Assembly: GCA_021773395.1 (NCBI GenBank)
Contig: JAJFKB010000016.1
Coordinates: forward strand, 1-40,736
From: Gammaproteobacteria bacterium
GTDB lineage: Bacteria; Pseudomonadota; Gammaproteobacteria; Pseudomonadales; IMCC2047
DNA length: 40,736 bases
Direction of reading: 5' to 3'
Shown here: piece after piece, positions 1-8,116 of the stretch
Layout of the letters: the number at the start of each line of letters is the position of its first letter
Position numbering within the stretch: position 1 is the first letter of the stretch
Notes under the pieces: model-generated
Told to the model about the DNA's origin: nothing
Seen by the model: only the letters and a program-made list of their open reading frames with translations
Databases searched by the model: none
Program-made: the position numbers and the translations under genes

Positions 1-162
1 ACAACCGCGTGCCTCCAGACCATACTGACGGAACCAGTGATAGGCTTCAGCAATCCAGAAACCGCCCTGATAACCCATCTCTTCGGTCAATGCCGCGTAC
101 TTCTTGATCGCTGACATCGGCTCATAGGACTTGAAAATAACACCTACTTTTACTTCACTCAT
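1..162 (-). CDS. LLM-class flavin-dependent oxidoreductase (5' part only)
   Basis: Only the first 54 codons are present; the gene runs off the left edge. It starts at an ATG (162-160) and reads MSEVKVGVIFKSYEPMSAIK, then a segment ending EMGYQGGFWIAEAYHWFR. A short beta strand, then a helix, then 'GY..FWIAE..' is the usual opening of luciferase-like (bacterial luciferase/F420-dependent) TIM-barrel monooxygenases. These use reduced flavin or F420 to oxidise small organic substrates. It diverges from the permease operon starting at 761, so both may serve one pathway. The substrate cannot be told from this fragment. Family assignment is fairly safe; function is unknown. Confidence 0.65.
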   Translation of the reverse strand, partial: MSEVKVGVIFKSYEPMSAIKKYAALTEEMGYQGGFWIAEAYHWFRQYGLEARGC

Positions 163-760
163 TATGTGTTCTCCTATTTAGAATTCAGTTGCCGCCTTCA
201 GTGCTTTCCAACACAGGTCACTGATAGCTAATTATTAAAATTTGAGGGATGGGAATGTTAATTTGAGCCATCCTTTTTGTCTTGCCTGCCAACGTGCAAC
301 TAATTGACTGTCAGTGCACGCGACATAAATTCTTCTGCATACTTGATAAATACGGCTTTTATTTCTCCGCTACATGACCCGATGCTAACGCGCGCGTTGC
401 GACGCCAAACACCCGCCACTAAGCTTGTTCAAAGGTCTTTTCGTCCACTCATAGTGCACTCATAACCCACTATAGCAGCAATGCATTGATCGCAATACAA
501 TTGTCTATTAGACTCCCCATTTAACCTCCTTTCAAGCGCCCTGCGCGGACAGTCAACCAGTTATGCATTGCTAGGCAAGACACTTGCGCGCCCTGTAACT
601 ATCATTTCAAAGTTAACCAGGCTCTTGCTCTGGCCAAAAATTAAAATTTATCAGTGTGACCGGATTTACCATTGACGCCGGTAGCGTCAAATTTCATCCT
701 AGTGCCCGGCCCAAGACGTTTAACGTCCTGACAAATTAAAGATTAACAAGCGGACAACGC
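163..760. other. Divergent intergenic region with two palindromes before the permease operon
   Basis: About 600 bases carry no convincing gene. Near the permease end are two compact palindromes: TTGACGC-CGGTA-GCGTCAA (672-690) and GACGTT-T-AACGTC (715-727). Both lie within 90 bases of the permease start, so they are plausible operator sites for an unlinked regulator. A further hairpin, GGATGG (247-252) with CCATCC (268-273) followed by five T, looks like an intrinsic terminator in the plus direction, but no plus-strand gene lies upstream of it. Confidence 0.5.
672..727. promoter_or_regulatory. Paired palindromes upstream of the NCS1 permease
   Basis: Two perfect inverted repeats, 7-5-7 at 672-690 and 6-1-6 at 715-727, share the core ACGC/ACGT. 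Their centres are 40 bases apart, about four helical turns. They end 34 bases before the permease ATG, so binding there would affect transcription of the permease operon. No regulator gene is adjacent, so the cognate protein is unknown. They could also form hairpins in a leader transcript. Confidence 0.4.
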
Positions 761-2182
761 ATGCGCACACAACCCATCGCATCAGCTATAGAGGATCACG
801 CCCTGGAGCGTGTACCCGATGCTGCGCGCAAAGACTGGCTCAAAATTACCTGGAATACCGCTGGGCTGGTGACAACATTGGTGATGCTCTTTTTCGGTGC
901 TTTGGTTTGCTTTGTGGCAGGCGTCAAGATCGCCCTCTATTCAGGTGTTGTTGCATTTATTATCGGCAACCTGATTGGCTGGGCCATTGCCCGCGTCGCC
1001 TTTGTAACTGGACACTCGAACACCCTTATCACCCGCCAATATGGGTTAGGCACGCAGGGTTCAGCCCTCGCCTCCATCATTTTCGGCGTTTTGATTATTG
1101 GCTTTCTAGCACTGGAAAACGCCCTGCTCTACCGCGGGTTCCTGTTTTTCTTTGAAATCGATGACTCCTTGCTTTACCGGTTTTTGATCTATGGAGGCCT
1201 TACCCTTGGCTGGATCCTGTTAACCGCATTTGGTTTTAATCTGGTGACCCGCTTTTCCTCCATTATGGTAATAGCCTTTGTGCTGGTGATTATCTGGGTT
1301 ATGGTCGATATTATTGCCGCTTCAGGTCGTTCCTTTTCCGACGCGGTCCTGTTTCCAAGTCAATTCCCTCCCGCAGCGCTCACCAAAATGGGCCTTCATA
1401 CGGATCTTGATAAGTTTATATTTGGCGTCAACATACTGGTCGGTCCGGCCTGCGCTTTGGCGCTTAATACCGCCGACTTCGGACGCTACGGAAAGTCCAC
1501 CGCTCATATTGGTGCAGCCGTTACCATTGGCATATTTTTTCAATCTTTGGTGACCATGATAATAGGTGGCGTACTCATGTATGCTGGCGCCAACGCTATG
1601 GTTGATTTCTACGTCGCCCAAGAGGGCATCACTATTTCCGATGCTCACCAAAGGGTGCTACAAAACCCCGACAGTATCGCCGCCACCTTTATGGTGTTTG
1701 CTGGCATTATCGGTTTTATTTTAATGATTGTCGCTCAGGGCAAGGCACAGGTGCTCAACAGCTATAGCTCTTCGCTCTGTTTAGCCAACCTTTTTGATGC
1801 CCTGTTTAACTGGAAGCCCGGTCGGTTATTTTTTGTGATACTCGCCAACATCATCGCTCTTGCCATGCTTTACGGCCACATTCTGGAATTGGTCGAATCC
1901 TGGATAAAGCTCATGGGGGTTTTGCTCAGCTCACTGGCAGGCGTCATTATTATGGATTACTACTGGGTAAAACCCTATCTATCAGGCCACGCAAAAACAC
2001 TGCCCGTCACGGAAAGGGTAAACTGGTCGGGCGTAATTACGATTATTTTTGCCGTATTGACTGCACATTATTGGCTGAAACCTTACCTTCCCATAGAGGT
2101 GATTACCTCGTTGGTGTGCGTTGCGATCTTCTACCCATTGCTCAGACTGGTAATTCTCCGCCCCAAAGTCCAAGCCAGTTAA
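761..2182 (+). CDS. NCS1-family permease (cytosine permease-like)
   Basis: A 473-residue inner-membrane transporter of the nucleobase-cation-symport-1 family, whose members import cytosine, hydantoins, allantoin, pyridoxine and similar N-heterocycles. The N-terminal cytoplasmic stretch ERVPDAARKDW leads into about twelve hydrophobic segments. The motif NTADFGRYGKS (about residues 237-247) matches the conserved 'N..DF.R' region of CodB-like carriers, and length fits the family. It starts at ATG 761 with only a weak ribosome site. It is the first gene of a plus-strand group with two dehydrogenases and an M24-fold enzyme, so it probably imports their substrate. Cytosine itself is not implied, because no deaminase is nearby. 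Confidence 0.85.
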   Translation: MRTQPIASAIEDHALERVPDAARKDWLKITWNTAGLVTTLVMLFFGALVCFVAGVKIALYSGVVAFIIGNLIGWAIARVAFVTGHSNTLITRQYGLGTQGSALASIIFGVLIIGFLALENALLYRGFLFFFEIDDSLLYRFLIYGGLTLGWILLTAFGFNLVTRFSSIMVIAFVLVIIWVMVDIIAASGRSFSDAVLFPSQFPPAALTKMGLHTDLDKFIFGVNILVGPACALALNTADFGRYGKSTAHIGAAVTIGIFFQSLVTMIIGGVLMYAGANAMVDFYVAQEGITISDAHQRVLQNPDSIAATFMVFAGIIGFILMIVAQGKAQVLNSYSSSLCLANLFDALFNWKPGRLFFVILANIIALAMLYGHILELVESWIKLMGVLLSSLAGVIIMDYYWVKPYLSGHAKTLPVTERVNWSGVITIIFAVLTAHYWLKPYLPIEVITSLVCVAIFYPLLRLVILRPKVQAS

Positions 2183-2240
2183 TACGGGATTGACCATTAT
2201 TCACTTATATTTTCACTTTAATCTAACCGGGTATTTGTAA

Positions 2241-3209
2241 ATGAAAGAAATAAAGAAAGTTTGTATTGTTGGTGCCGGCGCCATTGGCAGCCTCTTTGTC
2301 GGCCATCTGGGTAGCATTATCGATACCTGTGTACTCACTCGTCGTGAAAACCACGCGCAAGATCTAAATGACAAGGGCCTCAAAGTCAGCGGCAAATCCG
2401 ACCTGCACGCTAACGTAACTGCATCTACCAATCCGGCAGACCTGGGTGATGTCGACCTGGTTATCATCGCCACCAAAACCAACGCAGTTGAAGCCAGCGC
2501 TAAATGCCTGCAGGGCCATTTTCCCAATGCCTCGATACTGATGGTGCAAAATGGGCTGGGCTGTGAAGAGGTTGTGCGCCGCTACGGCGATTGGCCAATC
2601 ATCTCAGGCGTCACATTTATGAGTGGTGTACGTCACTCTGACACCCATGTTGAGTATGAACTCGATACTGCAACCTGGATGGGTCCCTGGGAAGGCGGCG
2701 GTCCCGATTTCGAATTTGTACAGCAGGCGGAAGCGCTGATCAATAAGTCAGGACTGATCGCAGAAGCCTATGAAGATCTGCGCCCTCACCTTTGGTCTAA
2801 ATTGATTTTCAACTCGGCGGTCAACGCAATTTCCGCAGTCACAAATTTACCGCATGTACCCGCCTATGCAAAACAGGATAATATCGAGGATCTTGGCAAC
2901 CTGGTTTACGATATGATGATGGAGGGCATCCGCATTGCAGAAGCTCAGGGGATTAAGCTCAGTGGCAACCCCTGGGAAATGAACGTGAAAGCAGTCAGCC
3001 AGGGAACCAGCGGCGGTGAAGAATATGCACACATCACCTCGATGCTGAATGATGTTCGCAGTAAGAGTTTCACCGAGGTAGACTGGATCACCGGCTCTAT
3101 TGTAAGAGCAGCGAAGAAAGTCGGCGTACCTGCGCCTTATCACGAAACCCTATACCGCCTGGTAAAAGGCGTGGAATTAAGCTGGTCTCAAAAGGAACCC
3201 GACCACTAA
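2241..3209 (+). CDS. Ketopantoate reductase-family dehydrogenase (copy 1)
   Basis: A 322-residue NAD(P)H-dependent dehydrogenase of the ApbA/PanE fold. The Rossmann motif GAGAIGSLFVGHLG lies near residue 10. The C-terminal helical domain carries LWSKLIFNSAVNAISAVTN, with the lysine expected for catalysis, and a 'SMLNDVRSK..TEVDWI' segment holding the conserved glutamate. True ketopantoate reductase acts in pantothenate synthesis, but this gene is one of a tandem pair between a permease and an M24 enzyme. A catabolic 2-oxo or 2-hydroxy acid role is therefore more likely. The gene sits 58 bases after the permease. Family certain, substrate unknown. Confidence 0.85.
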   Translation: MKEIKKVCIVGAGAIGSLFVGHLGSIIDTCVLTRRENHAQDLNDKGLKVSGKSDLHANVTASTNPADLGDVDLVIIATKTNAVEASAKCLQGHFPNASILMVQNGLGCEEVVRRYGDWPIISGVTFMSGVRHSDTHVEYELDTATWMGPWEGGGPDFEFVQQAEALINKSGLIAEAYEDLRPHLWSKLIFNSAVNAISAVTNLPHVPAYAKQDNIEDLGNLVYDMMMEGIRIAEAQGIKLSGNPWEMNVKAVSQGTSGGEEYAHITSMLNDVRSKSFTEVDWITGSIVRAAKKVGVPAPYHETLYRLVKGVELSWSQKEPDH

Positions 3210-3253
3210 GCACACCGAATATCTTATTAACTTTAACTTCAAAGGAAACGACA

Positions 3254-4168
3254 ATGAAAGTATGTATTATTGGTTGTGGTGCAATCGGCAGCCTTTTTGC
3301 AGCACATCTGGGTAAGCTGGATGATGTCGAAGTATGGGCTTACGACCCTTATCAGGCGCATGTTGATGCGATCAATGAAAATGGCCTACGGCTAACAGGC
3401 CAAAGTGATTTCGTAGTAAAAGTAAATGCCCGCGCTGATGCCAGGGAAATTCCGCCCTGTGATTTCGGTATAATCGCTGCGAAGACTTTGCACACCCGTT
3501 CTGCGATGGAATCAGTGGCTCATATCTTCAAAGATGGCGCCGTTTGCTCAGTGCAAAATGGTGTCGGTAGTGAAGAAATTATTGCGGAGTATGTTCCCCG
3601 CGTGATCATGGGCACCACTTTCCCGGCTGGCCATATTACCGGCCCAGGCGTGTGCAACCATGACACTAAAGGGTTGACTACTATAGGGCCATTCCTGGAT
3701 AAACCTGCCTCCTTCGAAGAGTGTCAAAAACTGGCAGAAGCGTTGACTCGCGGCGGCCAGGAAACCCTGGCTGTTGAAGACCCCCGCGGCCCCATGTGGA
3801 CCAAGGTAATCTTTAACTGCGCATCCAATGGTGTTGGCGCATTGACTCGCCTACCACACGGCATCGCCTGCGATCAGGTTCGCGACGTGATGAGTACTGT
3901 GGCTCAGGAAGGTATCGCGGTCGCCAAAGCACTGGGTATTAATCTGGAAAAAGATCCGGAAGAGATGATTGATTATGGCCGAGAGGTTGCTTATCGCCAC
4001 AAGCCCAGCATGCTGCAGGACATTGAAGCACAACGACCAACTGAAATTGACTCGCTCAATCTGGGTATTGCCGAAATGGGTGAAAAAATAGGTGTGCCCT
4101 GCCCGCTTAACAGAGCCGTTGGCGAAATGGTTAAGGCTGTTGAGTTTTCCTGGACATTGGACGACTAG
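3254..4168 (+). CDS. Ketopantoate reductase-family dehydrogenase (copy 2)
   Basis: A 304-residue paralogue of the preceding gene. It has the Rossmann motif GCGAIGSLFAAHLG at residues 7-20, the catalytic-lysine segment MWTKVIFNCASNG, and a 'SMLQDIEAQRPTEID' glutamate segment typical of PanE-like enzymes. A good ribosome site (AAAGGAAACGACA) precedes ATG 3254, 44 bases after copy 1. The two copies have clearly diverged, so they are not a recent duplication. They probably act on successive or alternative intermediates, or form a hetero-oligomer. The lack of other pantothenate genes argues against a biosynthetic role. Confidence 0.85.
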   Translation: MKVCIIGCGAIGSLFAAHLGKLDDVEVWAYDPYQAHVDAINENGLRLTGQSDFVVKVNARADAREIPPCDFGIIAAKTLHTRSAMESVAHIFKDGAVCSVQNGVGSEEIIAEYVPRVIMGTTFPAGHITGPGVCNHDTKGLTTIGPFLDKPASFEECQKLAEALTRGGQETLAVEDPRGPMWTKVIFNCASNGVGALTRLPHGIACDQVRDVMSTVAQEGIAVAKALGINLEKDPEEMIDYGREVAYRHKPSMLQDIEAQRPTEIDSLNLGIAEMGEKIGVPCPLNRAVGEMVKAVEFSWTLDD

Positions 4169-4209
4169 ATAGCCCAAATATAGAAATTCATAAATAGAGA
4201 GGTTTAAAC

Positions 4210-5373
4210 ATGACTGATTACGTAAACCGTTTCAGCCCAAGTCAGACAGAAATTGATCGCCGCTATGCCAATGTGCGTAAAGCTATGGAAGAACATAGCC
4301 TTGATGCACTGGTAGTTAGCAGTAGCGAATACAGCGGATTTGAAGGCGCCGTTCGTTACATGGCGGGATTTCATATTTTGCACCGCTACGCCTATGTGGT
4401 AATCACCCAAAACGCTGATCCTGTGATGGTATGCCCGCGCGAAGCATTCTGGGTGGGCGACCACAACGAAGCATTTTTACAGGAACGAGCTTACCCACCG
4501 CACTGCGGAGAATGGATGGCGGATTTCCTAAAAGAAAAAGGTGCCAAAAAAGTCGGCATCTACGGTCTGGAATATATCATTAACGTGCGAGACTATAGCG
4601 CTCTGGCCAGTGCGGGTTTCGACCTTATCGATTTTGAAATTCCTTTCGATTATGCCCGCGCTCAAAAATCTGACGAAGAAATTCTTTCTGTCCGAGACTC
4701 AATGGCGGTCAACAAAGCGGGTGTACTGGCGGTCATGAAGGCTTATGAGCCCGGTAAAACTGAAGCCGAACTCATGGGTGTTGCTGAGGATGTATTCAGC
4801 ACTGCCGGCTGTCGTCGAAACACCATGGACATGGTTCAAATCGGCAAAAACGGTTCACTCGAACCACAAATGGTTTTCCCATCTAAACGTCCAGTAGAAG
4901 CTTCAGATGGTTTAATGTACGGCCTCGAAATCTCCAGCGAAGGCGGCCACTGGGTAGAATACTCACGCCCACTGTTCCCGAACGGCATGGACGCAATCAC
5001 CCAGGATATGATGGACGCACATATCGAGTTTCACGAGCTGACACGCGAGCATATGAAGGCGGGACGCACCGCACAAGAGGTTCATAAACTTTGCATGAAA
5101 CCCATCGAGGATCGTGGCTATGTCTCCGGGCACGTATGCGGGCACTCTATTGGCATGACCATGATTGAAATGCCACGTATAGGCGAAGGATTCGACTTCG
5201 TACTACCAGAAAATATGGTTTGTTCGATGCACCCACATATCATGAATAAAGAGAAAACCCATTCACTCTACTTTCAGGAAACCTATCGGGTAACCGCTGA
5301 GGGTGGAGAACCATTATCAGGGACTAAAATAAAAGCCTACGATGGCACAGAAACAGAGCTGGAAGCACTGTAA
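4210..5373 (+). CDS. M24 (creatinase/Xaa-Pro peptidase fold) hydrolase with atypical metal ligands
   Basis: A 387-residue protein with an N-terminal creatinase-like domain (about 1-150) and a C-terminal pita-bread catalytic domain. In ordinary M24 metallopeptidases five ligands (D, D, H, E, E) hold two metals. By motif alignment the equivalents here are E240 (GLEISSEGG), E250 (HWVEYSRPLF), H312 (GHSIGM), H341 (CSMHPHIM) and E357 (FQETYRVT). Three of the five are changed. M24 relatives without peptidase function include creatinase, ectoine hydrolase DoeA and the DMSP lyase DddP. As last gene of the permease-dehydrogenase operon, it probably opens a C-N or similar bond of the imported compound. 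Peptide cleavage is unlikely; the exact reaction is unknown. Confidence 0.8.
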   Translation: MTDYVNRFSPSQTEIDRRYANVRKAMEEHSLDALVVSSSEYSGFEGAVRYMAGFHILHRYAYVVITQNADPVMVCPREAFWVGDHNEAFLQERAYPPHCGEWMADFLKEKGAKKVGIYGLEYIINVRDYSALASAGFDLIDFEIPFDYARAQKSDEEILSVRDSMAVNKAGVLAVMKAYEPGKTEAELMGVAEDVFSTAGCRRNTMDMVQIGKNGSLEPQMVFPSKRPVEASDGLMYGLEISSEGGHWVEYSRPLFPNGMDAITQDMMDAHIEFHELTREHMKAGRTAQEVHKLCMKPIEDRGYVSGHVCGHSIGMTMIEMPRIGEGFDFVLPENMVCSMHPHIMNKEKTHSLYFQETYRVTAEGGEPLSGTKIKAYDGTETELEAL

Positions 5374-5385
5374 AGCAGGAGGGAG

Positions 5386-5439
5386 GGAGCCAGATCTCAA
5401 CTTAGAATCTATTTCGGTATGAGTTCTGGCTCCATTTTC
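5386..5439 (+). terminator. Stem-loop after the M24 gene
   Basis: GGAGCCAGA (5386-5394) pairs perfectly with TCTGGCTCC (5425-5433), followed by ATTTTCC. The loop is long (30 nt) and the T-run short. It lies between the plus-strand operon and the convergent kinase gene, where a transcription stop is expected. Confidence 0.5.
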
Positions 5440-5468
5440 CAATTAAAATAGAACAGAGTAATAATGCC

Positions 5469-6281
5469 TTAAGCCAGGCTATCTCTACACTTTTTCTTAA
5501 CTGACTTATTGAGCGTATCGAGCAACTGAGTCGCACCCTCGCCGTAATAACTTTTACCTAAATAAACCACATGATCCGCCAAGAGCCCTGGAGTATGACG
5601 TATCAATTGACTCAAATCCTTTTGTGACGCGTATTTCGAAGAGCGAGTACGGTGCGCTTTCTCAAGATCCAATAGCCTGACATCAAAGCCACCACCCTGC
5701 TCTAACGGAATTTTTTTTACGAATACATGTTTTCCATAAAGACAGCCGTGTCTGATTTTCTGCTCATGCATCGGTTTTATCGCCTTTACCAGGCTTACCA
5801 ACAACTGCTTGACCCGTTCACCATCAGCCAGATTACGTGATTGTTGAAACCATACGTCTAACGGCACATATTCGGAAAGCGCCCTTGAAACCAGCACGGC
5901 CAAATGACCTTCGACACTTAGCGCCTCACCAAAGTAAAGTACGTCCAGCGTCTGAACACCGATAGCCTTGAGCTGAACAATATTATTAAACTCACGGCGA
6001 AAAGTGGGAATACCACGAATTGGGTGCGCCCAGGTGCGCGTATTATGGTTGCTTTGGCGTTTGATAAATATCGGTACGGTTTCTCCGCCCTCAGTTACCA
6101 GCTCATAGGTCACCACACCACTGACACCATCCCGGCGTTCATTCGGCGCTTCAAACCAGGGCGCATCAAGTTCCCAGATCGATTGAAAACCACCTAGTTG
6201 ATTGCGTTTAAAGTCCGCTTCCAGAGCCGCTGATTCGAATACCTCCTGAATAACCCTAAATCGATTATTTTTTGAGGACAT
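5469..6281 (-). CDS. InaA/WaaP-type lipopolysaccharide kinase-family protein
   Basis: A 270-residue protein kinase-fold protein of the Kdo/WaaP/InaA group, which phosphorylates lipopolysaccharide core sugars or serves stress functions at the inner membrane. Visible kinase elements are K74 (IFIKRQ), the helix glutamate E97 (FRREF), RHGCLYGKHVF at 177-187 and the metal-binding LLDLEKAHR (D205). In the catalytic loop the position often held by Asp is Cys180, as in some InaA-like members. I chose the ATG at 6281 over an upstream TTG (6317); it overlaps the end of the upstream methyltransferase gene by 17 bases, which suggests translational coupling. Confidence 0.75.
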   Translation of the reverse strand: MSSKNNRFRVIQEVFESAALEADFKRNQLGGFQSIWELDAPWFEAPNERRDGVSGVVTYELVTEGGETVPIFIKRQSNHNTRTWAHPIRGIPTFRREFNNIVQLKAIGVQTLDVLYFGEALSVEGHLAVLVSRALSEYVPLDVWFQQSRNLADGERVKQLLVSLVKAIKPMHEQKIRHGCLYGKHVFVKKIPLEQGGGFDVRLLDLEKAHRTRSSKYASQKDLSQLIRHTPGLLADHVVYLGKSYYGEGATQLLDTLNKSVKKKCRDSLA

Positions 6282-6957
6282 AGATGCGCCACATGGAAAT
6301 ATATGGAAGAAAATCAAAGGACCCTAATAGGTTGAAGCCAGCATCCATAAACTCTTGTTCTATCTGCTCCCCTCGAATAACGAAACGGTTCTGATTGTAT
6401 TTATCCGGATCAATTGCCTGTCTTTTCTTCTCCAGCTTCTGCCGACGTTTTGCCTGTCGATTACCGTCCACCCACAAAGAAACACAAACCGTATCAGCGC
6501 TGACGCGGTAAAATTCTTTCAACATTTGTGCGCGGTTCTCTGGATTACCTATATGATGCATAAGGCGCATCGAGAAAATACAATCCACCGAATTATCGGG
6601 CAATTGAATATCAAATGCTGAGGATTGAAACAACTCCACGTGCTGAACAAGCGCTTCGTCACAGGCCTGCTTTACCACCTCCAACATATCTTCGCTGTAA
6701 TCTGCGGCATAAATTTTACGATTCGGTTGTTCCGCTAGCAAAGGTAAAAACCTTCCGGCACCGCAGGGTAGATCCAACACCGATTTCGGATTGCCCGCCA
6801 GTTTAAGACTACTGCGAGCTATCCTTTGTTCGCGCCAATTGGAGAGTCGTCTGGATAGGGTTTCCGAATGCTTGGAGGCATATTGCTGTGCATGGTCCCG
6901 GTTATATTTTTTTGAAAATTCCAATTCAACACTTTTGCTCGTGTCAGGATTACTCAT
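6265..6957 (-). CDS. Class I SAM-dependent methyltransferase
   Basis: A 230-residue methyltransferase. Motif I is SVLDLPCGAGRF (59-70), the acidic SAM-ribose residue is in AADYSEDML (84-92), and motif IV is DNSVDCIFSMRLMHHI (121-136). This pattern is shared by ubiquinone/menaquinone-type and many small-molecule methyltransferases (Methyltransf_11). The gene overlaps the following InaA-type kinase gene, so the two form one operon that may modify an envelope or lipid substrate. The substrate cannot be told from sequence. Starts at ATG 6957. Confidence 0.8.
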   Translation of the reverse strand: MSNPDTSKSVELEFSKKYNRDHAQQYASKHSETLSRRLSNWREQRIARSSLKLAGNPKSVLDLPCGAGRFLPLLAEQPNRKIYAADYSEDMLEVVKQACDEALVQHVELFQSSAFDIQLPDNSVDCIFSMRLMHHIGNPENRAQMLKEFYRVSADTVCVSLWVDGNRQAKRRQKLEKKRQAIDPDKYNQNRFVIRGEQIEQEFMDAGFNLLGSFDFLPYISMWRIYVLKK

Positions 6958-7534
6958 ATATTATCGCCCATGCGCCAAGCCAATAAATCAAAAAAGTGAC
7001 TATAGCAAATTTCCTTCAGAAAATGTCTAAAGACGCCTCTAGAAATTCGCTAGTTTGATATTTTTTTATACTGGATTCTTCTCGTTAACCAATAGGTAAC
7101 CAGAAAACCCGAAAATTGCCTACCCCTGGTTCGATTTTTTACCTGTTTGGCTAGAATCACAATCTGCTGTCAGTTGGCACACCCTTCTATTTGCTCGCCA
7201 TTATCCAAAACCAGCAAAATATTTCTTATTGCCACACCACGCTTAAGCAATAAGCATTAGCGGCAGTTTCTGCCTTGCAGCTAAAACTTTCAGGTCTCGC
7301 AGCGGCATCAAGGAGTTATTCAGAGGTTCCTTAGCCGTAAAATTAGCACCTTTGACATTCAAGTCCTTGATCAATGTCACTGTGTCTCCACTTTTAAGTT
7401 CAGCATCAATGTCGCCAGCACAGCCGACACCTGACTCCAGATGTTTTCATTGAGACAACACCTGTGATTTGGGCCCAATCTCCGCGAATCCTCGATCTAC
7501 CCAACTCAAGTGTTAACTATGCGGAAAGGTTCAT
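6958..7534. other. Intergenic region with a decayed PhnA fragment
   Basis: Between the methyltransferase and the DUF7931-like gene there is no intact gene. The left 280 bases are AT-rich and probably hold the promoter of the methyltransferase-kinase pair. The right part holds a PhnA-like remnant on the minus strand, listed separately. Confidence 0.5.
7243..7446 (-). pseudogene. Remnant of a PhnA-domain (zinc-ribbon) protein
   Basis: The minus frame between an in-frame TGA (7449-7447) and a TAA (7245-7243) reads KSGDTVTLIKDLNVKGANF. This closely resembles the C-terminal domain of PhnA/YjdM proteins ('GDSVTVIKDLKVKG'). After 'GANFTAKEP' the similarity is lost, whereas intact PhnA continues with a 'GTKVKNIRL...' segment. 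The N-terminal zinc ribbon is also missing. A 5'- and 3'-truncated or frameshifted pseudogene is the simplest reading. Similarity is judged from memory of the family. Confidence 0.55.
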
Positions 7535-8068
7535 TTAAATAAGCAGCCGTCGAAACTCAATTTCGGCGCAACTTCGCTCCCACACCTCGACAAACTCTCG
7601 AGCCAGGTGGTTTGCCGTATCGGCGGCATGAAAATTAGCATATCCTTTGTAGCTATCCTCGTTCGCCCGATAAACCACCCCCTTGTTATCCGCTATCAGA
7701 TAAGTTTCCCGCCGATTTCGGTAGTCCTCTGCAATTCGGCGCGCCTGGATACTTGAGGAAAATCTCTGGCACAGTGAAGCCAAGCGATGGCCCTGTTTGA
7801 CAGCCACACTCGCATCCCGAACAAGAATCTGCACATTGGAAACAGGGTGATAGTTTGCCACCTTTACCAGAGCCGCTGCAAAATCCTCATGGTCATAACA
7901 GACCGCCTCCAGATCAGAAGAAAATATCTGAATTCTGTGACTTGCCTGCCGTACGATCTCCAAGGCAGCGGCACGAAATTCGGCCACTGAGTCCAGCTGT
8001 ATGATTGCGTCAGTTTCCCCAAGAACTGCTTCCTGCAATCTTGATATCACATCCTCTTTTTGATCCAT
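7535..8068 (-). CDS. Hypothetical protein, DUF7931-like (phospholipase D-like fold)
   Basis: A 177-residue soluble protein. The ATG at 8068 is preferred over an upstream TTG (8086) because GGAGGG lies about 9 bases before it. The central part, 'ASHRIQIFSSDLEAVCYDHEDFAAALVK', followed by 'VQILVRDASVAVKQGHRLASLCQRFSSSIQ' and 'ETYLIADNKGVVYR', has the strand-helix pattern of a phospholipase D-like half-domain. The HxK catalytic motif is not evident. Similar proteins of unknown function are common in Pseudomonas relatives. It follows trpF by 48 bases on the same strand and may be cotranscribed with the trp genes. Function unknown. Confidence 0.6.
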   Translation of the reverse strand: MDQKEDVISRLQEAVLGETDAIIQLDSVAEFRAAALEIVRQASHRIQIFSSDLEAVCYDHEDFAAALVKVANYHPVSNVQILVRDASVAVKQGHRLASLCQRFSSSIQARRIAEDYRNRRETYLIADNKGVVYRANEDSYKGYANFHAADTANHLAREFVEVWERSCAEIEFRRLLI

Positions 8069-8116
8069 CTGCTTGCCCTCCGTCAATGGTCTGTTCTTCA
8101 GTTCTGATCAAACCAT

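Noticed and set aside
247-278. Terminator-like hairpin (GGATGG/CCATCC plus five T) in the plus direction
   Set aside because: No plus-strand gene lies upstream to be terminated; kept only as a note in the intergenic entry.
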